A stretch of 64,000 nt of DNA from Linnemannia schmuckeri (Eukaryota; Mortierellomycota; Mortierellomycetes; Mortierellales; Mortierellaceae), in contig JANATG010000001.1 in the NCBI GenBank assembly GCA_029449235.1, forward strand, positions 930,001 to 994,000, written 5' to 3'. The translations under genes and the position numbers were made by a program. Under the pieces are notes generated by a model, which saw nothing but the letters and a program-made list of their open reading frames with translations, was not told the origin of the DNA and did not search any database. Position 1 is the stretch's first letter; each line of letters begins with the position of its first letter. Positions 10,477 to 21,889 of this stretch are shown piece after piece.

Positions 10477-11926
10477 ATGCTGCGCGCTGCTTTCTCTTCC
10501 TTCAAACCATCCTTCTCAAAGGCATCCTTCTCCACAATGGCCAACACAGCAAAGCCCTGCAAACTCGCCCTCATCCAGTTGGCCGTCTCCGCCGACAAGG
10601 ATGCTAACCTCGCCAACGCTCGCACTCATGTCCTCGAAGCTGCCTCTAAGGGCGCCAACCTCATTGTCCTCCCAGTACGCTGCTCCACCTTTCTTCTTCG
10701 TTGCTCTTCCTTGCACTTGCTTCTCTGTACCTCTGTACCCACACCTGCAGACACACGCTGACCCTTTTTATTCGATACTTCTCGGGAGGTAGGAATGCTT
10801 TAATTCGCCTTATGGCACCGGCTACTTCCCCGAATACGCCGAGACTCTCGCGGACGGTCCTTCTGTCAAGTCACTCTCCGCCATGGCCAAAGTACGTTCA
10901 ATTTAGCACCCACTTTTTCATCTCCTCTTTTCCTTTCCGGCCGCTTTCTACCTTCCATCTACGCCTTGTGATTGAGCTCAGTACGACTGTCAATGGGTCG
11001 CTACCACTCTAGTTTGTTTGAACATCCATCGCCATGGTTTTTTATGTCCTTTGACACCTTTTGTGCTACTGGTATATCATTGGTACCATTTTTAAATAGG
11101 ACGCCAAGGCATATTTGATCGGAGGCTCGATTCCAGAACGCGACCCGACCGACGAAAAGATCTACAATACCTGCACGGTATACAACCCCGAGGGCAAGCT
11201 CATTGCCACCCACCGTAAAGTCCATCTTTTTGACATTGATGTCCCCGGCAAGATCCGTTTCCAGGAGAGCGAGACTCTGACTGCTGGTCGTCAATTGACT
11301 CATGTCGATACAGGTACAGTAGCAAGCAACTTTTTTTATTTGTTGGATTTTTTTTGTACCCTACAAATTTCAAATTTTCTCTCACGGTTATTTTATCCCT
11401 GCATGTATTTACTCCATTGTGCCATTGTAAATTGACGATACTGTTACTCACTTCGCCTCGCTCAACTGCCAATATATGCTGACGTTTGGGTGCTTTGCTT
11501 ATTTGTTTGTTGTAGATTTTGGAAAGATCGGGGTGGGTATCTGTTATGACATCCGCTTCCCTGAGCCAGCCATGATTGCCGCTCGTCAAGGTAACAAGCA
11601 TTCTATTTTTTCACGTTTTTTCCATCTTTGATCAAACTGATTAACCCATTCCCTCGCTAAACATAACCCGTCCTAAAAACTGCATAGGGTGCTTTGCAAT
11701 GATCTACCCTGGAGCATTCAACATGACGACGGGACCATTGCACTGGGAACTGCTCCAGCGCGCAAGAGCAGTTGACAACCAGATGTATGTCGCTGCCTGC
11801 TCGCCTGCTCGCGATCTCAATGCTTCTTACCACGCCTGGGGTCACTCGACTATTGTCGGCCCTGCGGGAAATGTCATTGAGACCATGGATGAAAACCAGG
11901 GTATTATCTATGCCGACCTTGGTATG

Positions 11927-11957
<31 letters not shown>

Positions 11958-12200
11958 TTCGAAAACAAAAAGAGCAATATTGTCAACATGGCAGATACAT
12001 GCGCTTTTTTTGTGTGTGTTTATCTTGCTGGTTCGGTGCCGATTGCGAATGTTCTGTACAGTCAACTGGATACTAATGCATGTTGCATGTTGCCTATGAA
12101 AATAGATCTGAAGACGATGGACGAGTTCCGTCAGAGCATCCCTTTGATCACTCAGCGTCGCTTCGACTTGTATGTTGATGTTTCAAAAGCCCAGCCTTAA
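10477..12200 (+). CDS. NIT2: Nitrilase-family omega-amidase (NIT2-like), possible mitochondrial isoform
   Basis: Exons 10477-10674, 10793-10891, 11100-11313, 11516-11590, 11688-11921, 12106-12200; 304 aa from the first ATG. Omega-amidase hydrolyses alpha-ketoglutaramate and alpha-ketosuccinamate to the keto acids plus ammonia. The nitrilase triad is visible: Glu67 (IVLPE), Lys139 (THRKVHLFD) and Cys180 (GVGICYDIRFPE). The 20 residues before Met21 (start RAAFSSFK) are basic, Ser/Phe-rich and without acidic residues, as in a mitochondrial presequence. Met21 (10537) has the better context (CACAATGG) and yields a 284-aa cytosolic-length enzyme. Intron 5 starts with GTATG and then a 29-T run. Confidence 0.93.
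11927..11955. repeat. Poly(T) run, 29 nt
   Basis: Uninterrupted T run starting five bases into intron 5 of the omega-amidase gene. Confidence 0.9.
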
Positions 12201-12605
12201 AAAAAAACATAGAAAGCTTCATTCTTCCTTTCATAAAACGTCCCGGTATCTACTACACATCATTCATGCATTGTTGTTTGTTGATTTGTTTGCTAATAAT
12301 GGTTGTTTTCTTTAATTTGTACAAGAACTTTTTTGTTTCTTTTTTTCTACCTTGTTAAAATTCATGGCTCACGCCAAGATAAACATCGAAAAAGAAAGAA
12401 ATGATAAGGTAGGATTTGAAGGGTGTGTGTTGGAAACTATGTGCGATAAAAAAACTAGAAATGACAAATGGGCAACAAAGAGATAGTAAAAAGAAAAGGA
12501 AATGGAGGAGCGGACAGGACGAAGAGAGAAACGATATCTATATGTTTTCTCTCTCTATCTTGCCCATTAGATATTGAGGATTACAAGCCAAGACGACGAA
12601 GGGTT
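12201..12605. other. Convergent intergenic gap, omega-amidase / deaminase
   Basis: About 400 bp of AT-rich 3' flank between two convergent genes; no gene seen. Confidence 0.5.
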
Positions 12606-14933
12606 TTACTGGTGATAAGTCGACTCGGCACCACCGCGCCAGGAGCGAACACCACCTTGGAGACCAACGTTGTCGGAACCAATGAGTTGCTCGTGGACCT
12701 TCTCAATGGACTTAAAGTAGTTCACGGTCTTGACGTGGAGCTCGAGGGTGGCATCCTCGTCGCAGACGACCATGCCGCGGGGATGGAGCTGGATGGCAGA
12801 GACAGTCCACATGTGGTTGACGCCTTCCTCAATGCACTTGGCCAAAGCCAAGGCCTTGTGGGCACCGGTGATGATAATGCAGACCTCGCGAGCATCCATG
12901 ACGGTGCTAAAGTTGTAGAAAAAAAAAAAGATTGGAAAGTTATGGTTAGATAACAATGCTCTCTTGTGCAACGGGAGATAGAAAGTCAGGGAAGAAAAAG
13001 AGTAAGGGGAGGAAGGCGGAGATTGAGGACGTGGTGGTTCGCCGTTTTTTTTTCTGTTGAGCAGGTAGGTATGTGAATGACAGGTGGGTTGCTTCCTGTA
13101 AGTGCAGGGGTTGTCGATCAGTTTATTTTCTTCCTTCTGTTGGTGATATCCCGACACGCTGAACAATTGACTGAAAGAGAGTTGCTTCCATCCGATGCCA
13201 GTCCTGCACTATGCATTCGCTGTCGTTAACTTGCCGCTGGTGATGCTGTTGTTGTTGCTGTTGTTGTCGGTAACACTGTCGAAAAAAATCTTTCTTTGAC
13301 AAACGAATTCAAGTGGGATAGATTGGCAAGAAGCAGTAAATGAAAGAAAAAGAGAAAGGACCGTGGGGCGGGAAAAAAAAAAAAAAAGAACAAAGCACAA
13401 AGCGCAGAAAAGGTAATATGCAAAGATACATAAAAAGAAATGACACTTACGCAACACCGACGGTCAAGGCCAGGTTGGGAACCTTGGTGATATCGTTATC
13501 AAAGAAGCGAGCATTGGCGACGATGGTGTCGTAGGCGAGGGTCTTGACACGAGTGCGGGAGTTGAGGGAGGAGCCGGGTTCGTTGAAGGCAATGTGACCA
13601 TCGGGACCGATACCGCCCAAGAAAAGCTCGATACCACCGACGGCGGCAATCTTCTCCTCGTAGCGCTGGCACTCAAGGTCCAAGTCGGTTGCGTTTCCAT
13701 CGAGGATGTGGACGTTCTCGGGGAGGATATCAACGTGCTTGAAGAGGTTGCTCCACATGAACGAGTGGTACGACTCAGGGTGATCTCTATTCAATGTGAA
13801 CGGATCATTGGATGAGAAAGGAGGAAGGAGAGAGACACAGGGTAGATCAGTCGGAGCTCGTACTTTAGCATTTGTCATGGACATCCTTATTATTGTTTTT
13901 GATATTGTTGTTGCTTGCCCAAAGGGAACCCTTTCTTTTCATCCTTGTCCTCTTGATTCCTAGAGTGAGTACACGTTGGTTGGCGGAGAGGATGTCCCCC
14001 TGCTATTGTTGTTGCTGCTATTGAGTGAAGTGAATACCATCTTATAAGGTTCCAGATCCCAGAGATGGGATCGCAGTCTGACACTAAACCCGAGGCCCTC
14101 TCTTTTGTTTAAGACCTCGCGAGACCCCAGCCTGAGTGATTCCCCGTATGTATGTCGAGTATTTTTTTCTTTTTCATATTTTCTCAATGGGGTGGCGAGC
14201 AACGTGATGGAAGTGATGAAGTGGGAGATGTCTAAATCCTTTTCTTTCTTTTAAAATTATTTTTCTTCGTCTTTTTTTTTTTTTTTTTTTTTCTTTTTTT
14301 TTTTTTGCTTCGGTTGCATCGTGATTGCCACGCCCACTCTTGAGTTCACACCCCGAAATAAAATGAGAAAATGGCGGCATATTACAAACAGAAGAAAGGA
14401 TGTGTCGACAATATTTACCTGGGCAATCCGACGTATTCATCCATGTTGAAGGTGATGATATGCTGGAAGGAGAGCTCGCCGGCTTGGTGGAACTTGACCA
14501 AGTTTCTGTAGACACCAACGGGAGACGAACCGGTGGGGAGTCCGAGAACGAAGGGCTTGGTGGCAGTGGGAGCGAACTCCTTGATGCGCTCCTTGACGTA
14601 CTTGGCTATTATGACGGATAAGAGAAAAAAGAGAATGTGGATAAGTCCCTAGCTACATTAAGAGTGGCATGACCATGTAGCAAATGATGGGACGAGGTAT
14701 AGATTGAGAAATGATATACACTCTATTGGATAATATCACGAATGTTGCTGTATGTCCATCACCATGTCGATGGCGATGATGGTATCAAGAATGATTTGGG
14801 AGAGTAGGAGAAAAGTGTTGGGAGTGCGATGTGAAGTAGTGAGATTGAGAGTGGGAGTACGAAGAGAGAAAGCGAGATACTTACCGACGTGGTAGGAGAC
14901 AGCCTCAAAGTCCTTACGAATGACCAATCTCAT
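12606..14933 (-). CDS. Glucosamine-6-phosphate deaminase (isomerase)
   Basis: Exons 14933-14885, 14605-14419, 13786-13451, 12906-12606; 290 aa, normal for the NagB/GNPDA family. It converts glucosamine-6-phosphate to fructose-6-phosphate and ammonia, the last step in feeding chitin-derived amino sugar into glycolysis. It starts MRLVIRKDFEAVSYHV and shows LPTGSSP (phosphate loop), TFNMDEYVGLPRDHPESY, the catalytic-loop segment GGIGPDGHIAFNEPGSS, and TVGVATVMDAREV. Three GT-AG introns have lengths of 279, 632 and 544 bp, the last two unusually long here. The C-terminal 20 residues (SWRGG...YHQ) are variable in the family. It may work with the chitinase about 13 kb away, but there is no linkage evidence for co-regulation. 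Confidence 0.96.
14272..14306. repeat. Poly(T) tract with one C, 35 nt
   Basis: T run interrupted once by C inside intron 2 of the deaminase gene (A run on the transcribed sense strand). Confidence 0.85.
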
Positions 14934-15737
14934 TGTGTATGTGTGTTGAGGGTAGGTGGGCGGGTGGGTGAGAAGGTGGGGGTGAAGAAATGTGTGTGTA
15001 GGGTTGGGGGATAAGAGATAAAAAGAGAGAAAGAAAGAAAGGGAAAGAAAGAAAGGAAATCAGAGAGTAGAAATAGGATTTGGGAAAAAGAACGGTGAGT
15101 GTGTCGTCAACAGGCAGCAGTGAAGAGGGGAAAAAGAAAAAGAAAAAGAAAAATATTTTTTTTGTGGAGACACACATCACACATCTCACGCATCACTGCA
15201 TCCGATTCAACACAATTGATCAGTAAACAAAAAAAAAACGTTATAATATTAAATCACTCATCATACAATCATCGTACCATTCATCGCGGCCGTTTTGGTT
15301 TCTCCTCTCTTCTGTCCTGCCTCTTCTTTCTCTTTTCCTTCTTCTTCTTTATGCCTTCTCTGTTCAAAACAACCGACGTCCTCTTCTCTTGTGTTCTCTC
15401 TCTCTCTCTCTTTCTCTCTCTTTTCGTTAGTGATCATCGCTTTTCTCCACGATGCGCTGTGATGCTATTTCTAATTGTTTTTTATTGTAACTCTCACCTC
15501 TTAACTTATTTCTCTCTCACTCTTCTCTTTCTCCTTCACTACCACTTATCATTTCAACACGGCCAAGTCATTGTTGATGTATCGTCGATACTAACCTTCA
15601 TCAAGAACAAGATGGTTAAAGGAAGAGAACAGATGGTCTAGACGATTTCGTTTGCGAACAAGCTGACCGGTAAAGAAAGCAAGAATGAAAGAAGGAAGAA
15701 AGACTCGGCTTTCGAGACATTAAACCCGGAAGACTAA
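14934..15737. other. Intergenic, purine/pyrimidine-biased
   Basis: Upstream of the deaminase gene. Strong strand bias (GGGTGGG and GAAAGAAAG blocks at 14940-15070, then CT-rich 15300-15420). No convincing gene. Confidence 0.5.
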
Positions 15738-15975
15738 ATGGGCGCGAGTAAGAAGGCTCAAAAGAGCAAAGAGGTGCAAGATGAATTCAAGCCGAGACCA
15801 AAGTGGACAGACGAGACAAACAAGTGTTGTTCTCTGTTTTCTCCCCATAGTTTTATTGAAAAGTGTACCTTTTCCTTCTTCGTTCTCCGTCTTCGAGCCC
15901 CCCTCTTTTTCTCTGTTGTTGACAAGATATCTTCAAGATCAGAGGCCTCCCATTGGACGATGGGATGGAGCAGGT
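15738..15975 (+). CDS. Possible small basic protein, two exons seen, 3' end unresolved
   Basis: A hypothetical reading: ATG at 15738 starts a Lys-rich segment (MGASKKAQKSKEVQDEF, then KPRPKWTDETNK). Exon 1 ends at 15823 before GTGTTG. An acceptor at 15926 (GACAAG) continues in frame as YLQDQRPPIGRWDGAG up to about 15973-15975, where two donors (GTGTGA, GTGAAC) compete. Beyond this the gene could stop after two residues in a next exon at 16060, or pass through an 8-nt exon (16060-16067, followed by GTGAGT) into a frame near 16426. The composition looks protein-like, but the family is unknown and the donors are weak. Confidence 0.3.
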
Positions 15976-16069
15976 GTGAACCTTGTTCCTCCCCCTCTCT
16001 GACTCTCATCTACTTTTCTTTTCCTCCTTCTGACTTCCATTGTCCTTACTCTATCTCAGTTCAATAAGT

Positions 16070-17345
16070 GAGTAGGCTCCTTTTCCCCTCTTTCTTCTCT
16101 GGCTCTTTTATTTATCAGTTTTTTTCCTGTCTTTTTCTGGTGTTTATTGGTTGTTGTGCACTTGTTTGCTATCGCTCTGCTTCAAGCTGGACGGATAGGT
16201 GAATGGGTGGGAAGTGGCGCAATAAGAAAAAGAAAAAAGGAACGACGCAAGCATAGACCATCCTCATCGATGGCACACAAGGATGAATAAGTACGAAGAA
16301 TAAACAAACAATCCAACCGAGTACACGGAACCCCACTGGTTTCCCTTTCTTGGACCCCGGTCGGGGCTTTCTTTCTCTCTGCCTGTTTGTGCCATGTTTG
16401 CTCAGCTTAAGAACATGGTAGCTAGGCCTGATCCACCAAACAAAACAAAATCTTTTAAACACACTCACATACTCACACACCACCCATCCCTGGTTTCGCT
16501 ATCCATTTTCGGTTTCCACTTTGCCTCCGTTCACTCTCGCATGAGGATGAAAGAAAAGAGAACATGCCATGAGAAAGTGGGTTGTACTCAAGCGAAGAGA
16601 GGAGGGAGATCAATTGGATGACATTTCACGTTCAGAAAGATCCCACAATTGTAGGTAAAAAGATAACGAAGGAAAAAGAAAAAAAAGAGGCGGCAACATG
16701 CACTGGCCAGGCTGCAAGTTTCTTCGTGAGCAACAGATAACGAATTGGGTCAGGATCTTACCCCTTAATATACTACTTTTAGTCCCACATGTGTGATGAG
16801 CATTGGTGGAAGGAGGTTGTTGGGGATCCCTGGGTGGGGAAAGCATCATTAGGAAAGAAAAGAGTCGGAGCCTCATTTTGCTACTGGGCGTCTGTTCATT
16901 TGTACAACAGCCATAGTTCCACTCACTACTATCGCGAGGTTGCCAAGAAGGATGTTCTTACTTTCTAGGCAAAAACCAGCGCCTGTCTGGAGAGCAGCTC
17001 TATCTCTCTCTCGCTCTTTTGGTGGCGATGGCAAAGTGGCAAAATTACCAGAATAACGAGGAAATTGGTGGCGTTCCACGGGAAGCAACATTCACCTTTC
17101 CCCTTCCGCGGGAAAAGCGACGGAAAGAAATAAATAATAGAACGGAGGCATGGGAACGCTTGTGGTTTTTTGGTTTGCTCATCTTTTTCTCATTCTCTCT
17201 CGTCCACGGATTCACCATCTCCCACGCAGACTTTTCTTTCTCGCTCCCCAACCGCACTCACATTCACGCACACATACACACACACTCTCTCTCACTCTCT
17301 CGCATCTCTATTCCCTGTCAGAGGAAGGAGAGCGAAACGACATAC
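16070..17345. other. Intergenic, 1.3 kb
   Basis: Promoter side of the next gene. Contains a CA/CT-rich leader (CACACATACACACACACTCTCTCTC, about 17265-17300) before the ATG at 17346. It may include 3' exons of the doubtful small gene. Nothing else supported. Confidence 0.45.
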
Positions 17346-19670
17346 ATGGCAAACTCAAATCTCGGTAAGCTCACCTTTCCCTTCTGCCATGTTTCCATGC
17401 CATCCTTTAGTCCAACTTGAATGCACTGGCTAACAAACGACACGTCTTTCGTTCTCCCGTGGCCCCATGCTTGTTGTAGACGAGTTCTACACTGCTGAAG
17501 GCACCTCAGAAGAAGAGTGGAAGCGAGTGTATGACTTGAGATACTGCACTATTCTCGTCCCTTTTGAAGAGAATGACACCCGCAGCGGACACCCAGAGGT
17601 GGAACACAATAGTCTTACTACTCAGACCGCACAGGAAGTGAAGATGGAGCAAGAGGAACCACAGGATATGGAGGATCAAGGTGTGTCAGTCAAGATGTCT
17701 TCTGTTGTGACAAAAACTATAATCACGACAAAAACGACGGCCTCGGAACAGGTCCACCTGGCCACTCCAAGAGCCACACCAGCAAGGTATTGCACCTTGT
17801 TTTCCTGGTTATTACTAACAAGCTGACGTGCTACAGCAGAGAATTGTGGCACCTTATTCTTACATCAAAACTCTCTTTTTTCCTTCCTTAGACCGGAACC
17901 AAATGCACTACAGAGGGCCGGTTCGACTCCCACGCCGCAGGCCAGGAAGAAAGACCAGGATGATAATGATGATGACGGTGATGCTCAGGACGACAGCATG
18001 ATGACGGACGATCAGTGCGGCTTGACAGAGCGTGATCCTTTGTCAAGATATCTCTCCGCTGAAACTCACCTTCGCTCGACGTCGTCTGGGTCAAGCATCA
18101 AGAATGTCGACATGGAGATGGCTGGTGAAGACGATGACGAAGAAACGGAGGACTTTCATGATGCGGTGTCGGGTCTTGAGACGAGTGAGAACGACGGGAC
18201 GATCAACTGCCTCCAAATTAGCCAGCGCAAGGCATCACATCAGTACAGTAGCGACGACGACAGCGCTGATTACTCATCACCAACACACTCTGGAAACAAG
18301 CGGCCACGACACTGGGAAATTTCTCCTTCGCAACGACTCTTGCACACCGTCGATCCACACCCATCGAAGCGGGTTGCGCTCTCATTCTCACCCTCAGGAT
18401 CACATGGAGCAGACGGCATTACCTCCTGTAGTTTGCTCAGACCACGGTCTTTCTCTCCCAGCCTCTCACCATCGCCATCCATTTGGGTCACGCCACCTAT
18501 GGCTCAGAGTGTCGAAGGCTCAGACAGGACCGGCTCGAGCGGTTCAGGTGCGCCTCCACAGCTTACCTGGGTAGCAAGTGCACCTACCTTTTGGAGGAAA
18601 CAGGACTGGAAAATGATGGAGGATCTTTACGATGAGCTTAATGGAGAAAACATGGCAGAATCAGAACTCGGACAGGTGGTCGATCGGTTCCTTGCCAAGC
18701 AGGAAGTCACAGCAGAAGGCAAACCCAAGTGGTCAAGGTACACACAACGCAAACACGCCGTTTTTCTCAATGAGAAAATGATTGATGCTGTAAGCATAAT
18801 TCTTCATCTCATATATATGATTTACCTTTCACACCCTGCTTATTAGGGACTTTGTTCTCTTGCGATGTGTTGCTTTGCATCGAGTACGAGTCCAGGAAAC
18901 GCCAGATGCAGCCAGCCAAGAGCTGTACTCCCCAGCGATGTCCTCGAGAACTGTAAGTCTCGCTAGTTTTCGCAGGCGCCTTGCCCGTCTTTGGGTTAAG
19001 TATCACATCAATACTTATTGCTTCATTCACCATTCACTACTACTAGCGTTCCTGGCGTAAATCTTCTCCTGGCTTCGATAGTCGTATCGGTGCTGCGAGA
19101 CGCTCGGTGTCACCCTATCCGGTCGGGTTAACGCGCAGAGCCGGATCTATGCCTGCTTGGTCCCCAGAGTCAACCTCACCAAAGTCTATTGCCGACTTTG
19201 TGGACGAGAGGCGGGCAGATCGGGCTCGTCAGCAGCGGACTGCTGATCAGGGATACATCAAATCAATCTTCAAACACCGATTCGCGGCAGGACTCAAGAC
19301 GGTCGGCGAATTGCTTCCGTTCTGGAAGGATGTTGAAAAGGGTCACACAGATGTCAAGGAGGAGGTTGTGGTGCCCCTGGTGCCAACTGGCAGAGCATAT
19401 TCTGTGATTGCAGCGTTTGAGAGCCAGGCTGGGCGGGCGCAAGAACGCCAATACAGTCTTCCGGCGCGATCGCGATCTGGATCGGTGCTCTCGACAAGCG
19501 GTGGTTGGAACCACGAGTCCATGGGTCGATCATTGTCTCCAGCTCCCTCGACTATTGCTGAACTGATCGGCCGAGGCCATGCCGCACGCGCTGCTTCTGC
19601 TTCTGCCTCTGTCACCGCGACGAGGGCTACGCCTCCTGCCAATAGTTCTCTCACCCAGACACCCGCCTAA
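17346..19670 (+). CDS. Protein of unknown function, 633 aa, mostly disordered
   Basis: Exons 17346-17364, 17480-17786, 17892-18737, 18847-18952, 19047-19670 keep one frame for 633 aa. I do not recognise the family. The N-terminal half is acidic and Ser/Thr-rich, with DDDD/EDDDEE runs (about 160-225) and a Ser-Pro-rich stretch (about 300-325) that suggests phosphorylation. The best ordered segment is about residues 345-420, spanning exons 3-4 (TWVASAPTFWRKQDWKMMED through DRFLAKQEV and FVLLRCVALHRVRVQE), predicted helical. The C-terminus is basic/Ser-rich. NKRPRHWE could be part of a nuclear signal. The first exon is only 19 nt. It is followed head-to-tail by the SET/MYND gene after 125 bp. 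Confidence 0.75.
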
Positions 19671-19795
19671 GCAGAAAGACGTTGGATTTGATTTTTGTTC
19701 TTTGCTCTAGTAATTTTGTACCATACTCGTGGCTTGTTGTTTTTACGAAATAAACTTTTTTTTTTCTTTTGCTTCTTATTCTTTCGCCTTTGGTC

Positions 19796-21713
19796 ATGGA
19801 ACACATCAACACCGTCTGCAGGAACGAGGGCTACCCGATCACGGTCGAAAACAGCCCCCAGCTCGGGAACCATGCCGTCGCCTCGCGTGACATTCCCCAA
19901 GGCGAGGGTCTCCTCAGGGTACACATCTTCCCTCCGCCATTCACTCACCCCAAACTCTTCCTCATTCAGCGAACATGGTGGGAATATTTTTCAGTAACCC
20001 TGCACTAATTATTTTTTTTTAAGCACTCTTCATAAAAAATAGGCGATCCCATACGCGGCAGAAGTATTCGACAACTACAAGAAACGAATGTGTCAAGTCT
20101 GTCTCCTCTACCACAACCGTGGCTCGTTCACCGACCGGTGCCAAGACTGCGACCAAGTCTATTTCTGTTCCCTCGCCTGCAAGACTGTTGCCATGGATCC
20201 CGCCATGGGGTGTCATTTGAAAGTGTGCAGGGCTCTAAGGAAACTAGCCACTTGGAATTCGGATCGACATACCAAGAGTATTATTAAGCTTTTGGTGCAG
20301 GTTTTGATGGGCCATTGGAGGGAGAGGCAGGGGATCCCGACGGCGTATCAGAGTCATAAGGCTTTAGAGAGGCGGGAGCAGCAGCAGCAGCAGCAGCAGC
20401 AGGAAAAGAAGCAGGAGTTGAAGTTGGAGACAGGGACGACGGATGCTGATGGTATTTCGACGGAAGCGGTCACCAAACTCCTCGAAGAAGCAGCCCTTAC
20501 ATCCGCAATAACAACACCTACCACACCATTAACACCACAATCACCACAATCACCACAATCACCACAATCACCACAGTCACCACAGTCACCACAGTCACCA
20601 CAGGCACCTTCATCGGATGCTCCCCAGAATCAAGAACAGGACAAGGACCAGATCCAAGAACCAGTCGAGAACGACTTTTACGACGTCCTCCGACTCCAAT
20701 CGCATTTCGAGGACTGGGACGACGAGGACCAAAAGGATTGGAACAAACAGTCGCAGATTGTCCTCTCGCTCCTCAAGATAGCGGGTCTGACCGAGATGGC
20801 GTCCGAGCCTGGCGGTGCTCTGCATACTCTGACTAGTCTTGATGTTAAGCGGTTGATCAGTGCGCTGGAGAGTAATGCCTTTGGGATGTTTGATCGTACT
20901 AAGAAAAAACCTGTCTGCTTTGGCCGAGGTAACGAAGAATGCAATCCTTTAAAGTCGCTAGATATGCGACCATGTTTGCTTTTGTTTTCGAAAAAAATAA
21001 CACACAACTAACAATTGACCATTCTGTTGTGTTTTATGTGATAAATAGCCATTTACCCGATAGCATCGTTCTTCAATCACTCATGTGAATGCAATGCAAC
21101 AGCAGTACAGGCAGACGGATCGACAGAAGAAGTGACAGGAGACGCCGTCCTGGGACTAATTGAACAAGAAGAGGTTAAAAAGAAAGCAGTAGCTCCAGTT
21201 TCTTCATTATCGACATCGGGTTCAGAGAGCGGGACCGGCACTTCGACGCCTACCGAATCGGGAACAGGAACAGCGACACCAAATGAAGTGGAGGAAGATG
21301 GATCTGAAACGACTACACCGGCCACGGTAGAAGATCCGTACGATTCTCGGGTAGGAGAGTTCCGGATGATGACCTTTTTCTCGATCTGCGAAATCCCAAA
21401 AGGTAAACACTCCTTAAAACTTTTTTCCATTTTGTCATCGTGTAACGTCAACAGAGTTTTGCTCCGCAAACCTATCCTCCACTAATTTAATTGTTCCACT
21501 CCTTTTAAACCAACAAAAGGCAAAGATATCACAATCTCCTACATCGACACCGAGATGCCTCTCCAAGCACGCCGCCTGGCACTCCTCTCCGACTACCATT
21601 TCCACTGCTGCTGCGAACGATGCCTCCGAGAAGAAAAATCGGGTGCACCAAAAGTCACAAAGCCCATCAAGAAAAAGGGTGACCAACCAAAACCAAAACC
21701 CAAGCGCAAGTGA
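19796..21713 (+). CDS. SET and MYND domain protein (SMYD-like lysine methyltransferase)
   Basis: Exons 19796-19918, 20043-20928, 21049-21402, 21520-21713; 518 aa. The SET fold is split by a MYND zinc finger as in SMYD proteins. The N-terminal part includes GNHAVASRDIPQGEGLLR and AIPYAA; the MYND finger (about residues 58-99) has CQVC, CQDC, YFCSLAC and HLKVC. The SET core returns in exon 3 with YPIASFFNHSCECNA and in exon 4 with ITISYIDTEMPLQARR, followed by a post-SET Cys cluster (HCCCERC). A long low-complexity insert (about 145-220) carries polyQ and PQS repeats, and a second Ser/Thr-rich insert lies at about 380-440. The tail (PIKKKGDQPKPKPKRK) resembles a nuclear localisation signal. The substrate is unknown. 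Confidence 0.9.
20380..20402 (+). repeat. CAG microsatellite (polyQ)
   Basis: Run of CAG triplets coding for eight Gln in the SET/MYND gene. Confidence 0.85.
20527..20604 (+). repeat. 9-bp CCACARTCA tandem repeat (Pro-Gln-Ser)
   Basis: About eight copies of a 9-bp unit encode a PQS array in the SET/MYND insert; A/G differences between the 5' and 3' units suggest at least two expansion steps. Confidence 0.85.
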
Positions 21714-21889
21714 CAGCGGTTTTTTTTTTTTTTCACAGAATAAAAGTATTTAATTGCACTCTGCAGCGAAACTAGGCTACGACCAATTTGGGGCTTTGAT
21801 AACAAGAAAGGAAAAAGAAAAAGAAAAAAATGTGTCCTGCAACTTGCTAATAGTGAAAAGGTTGCTATCCGCTTGTTTGCTTTGCTTGC

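Noticed and set aside
17921..17935. CCGGTTCGACTCCC, like a tRNA T-loop
   Set aside because: Lies inside exon 3 of the 633-residue protein gene with no cloverleaf around it.
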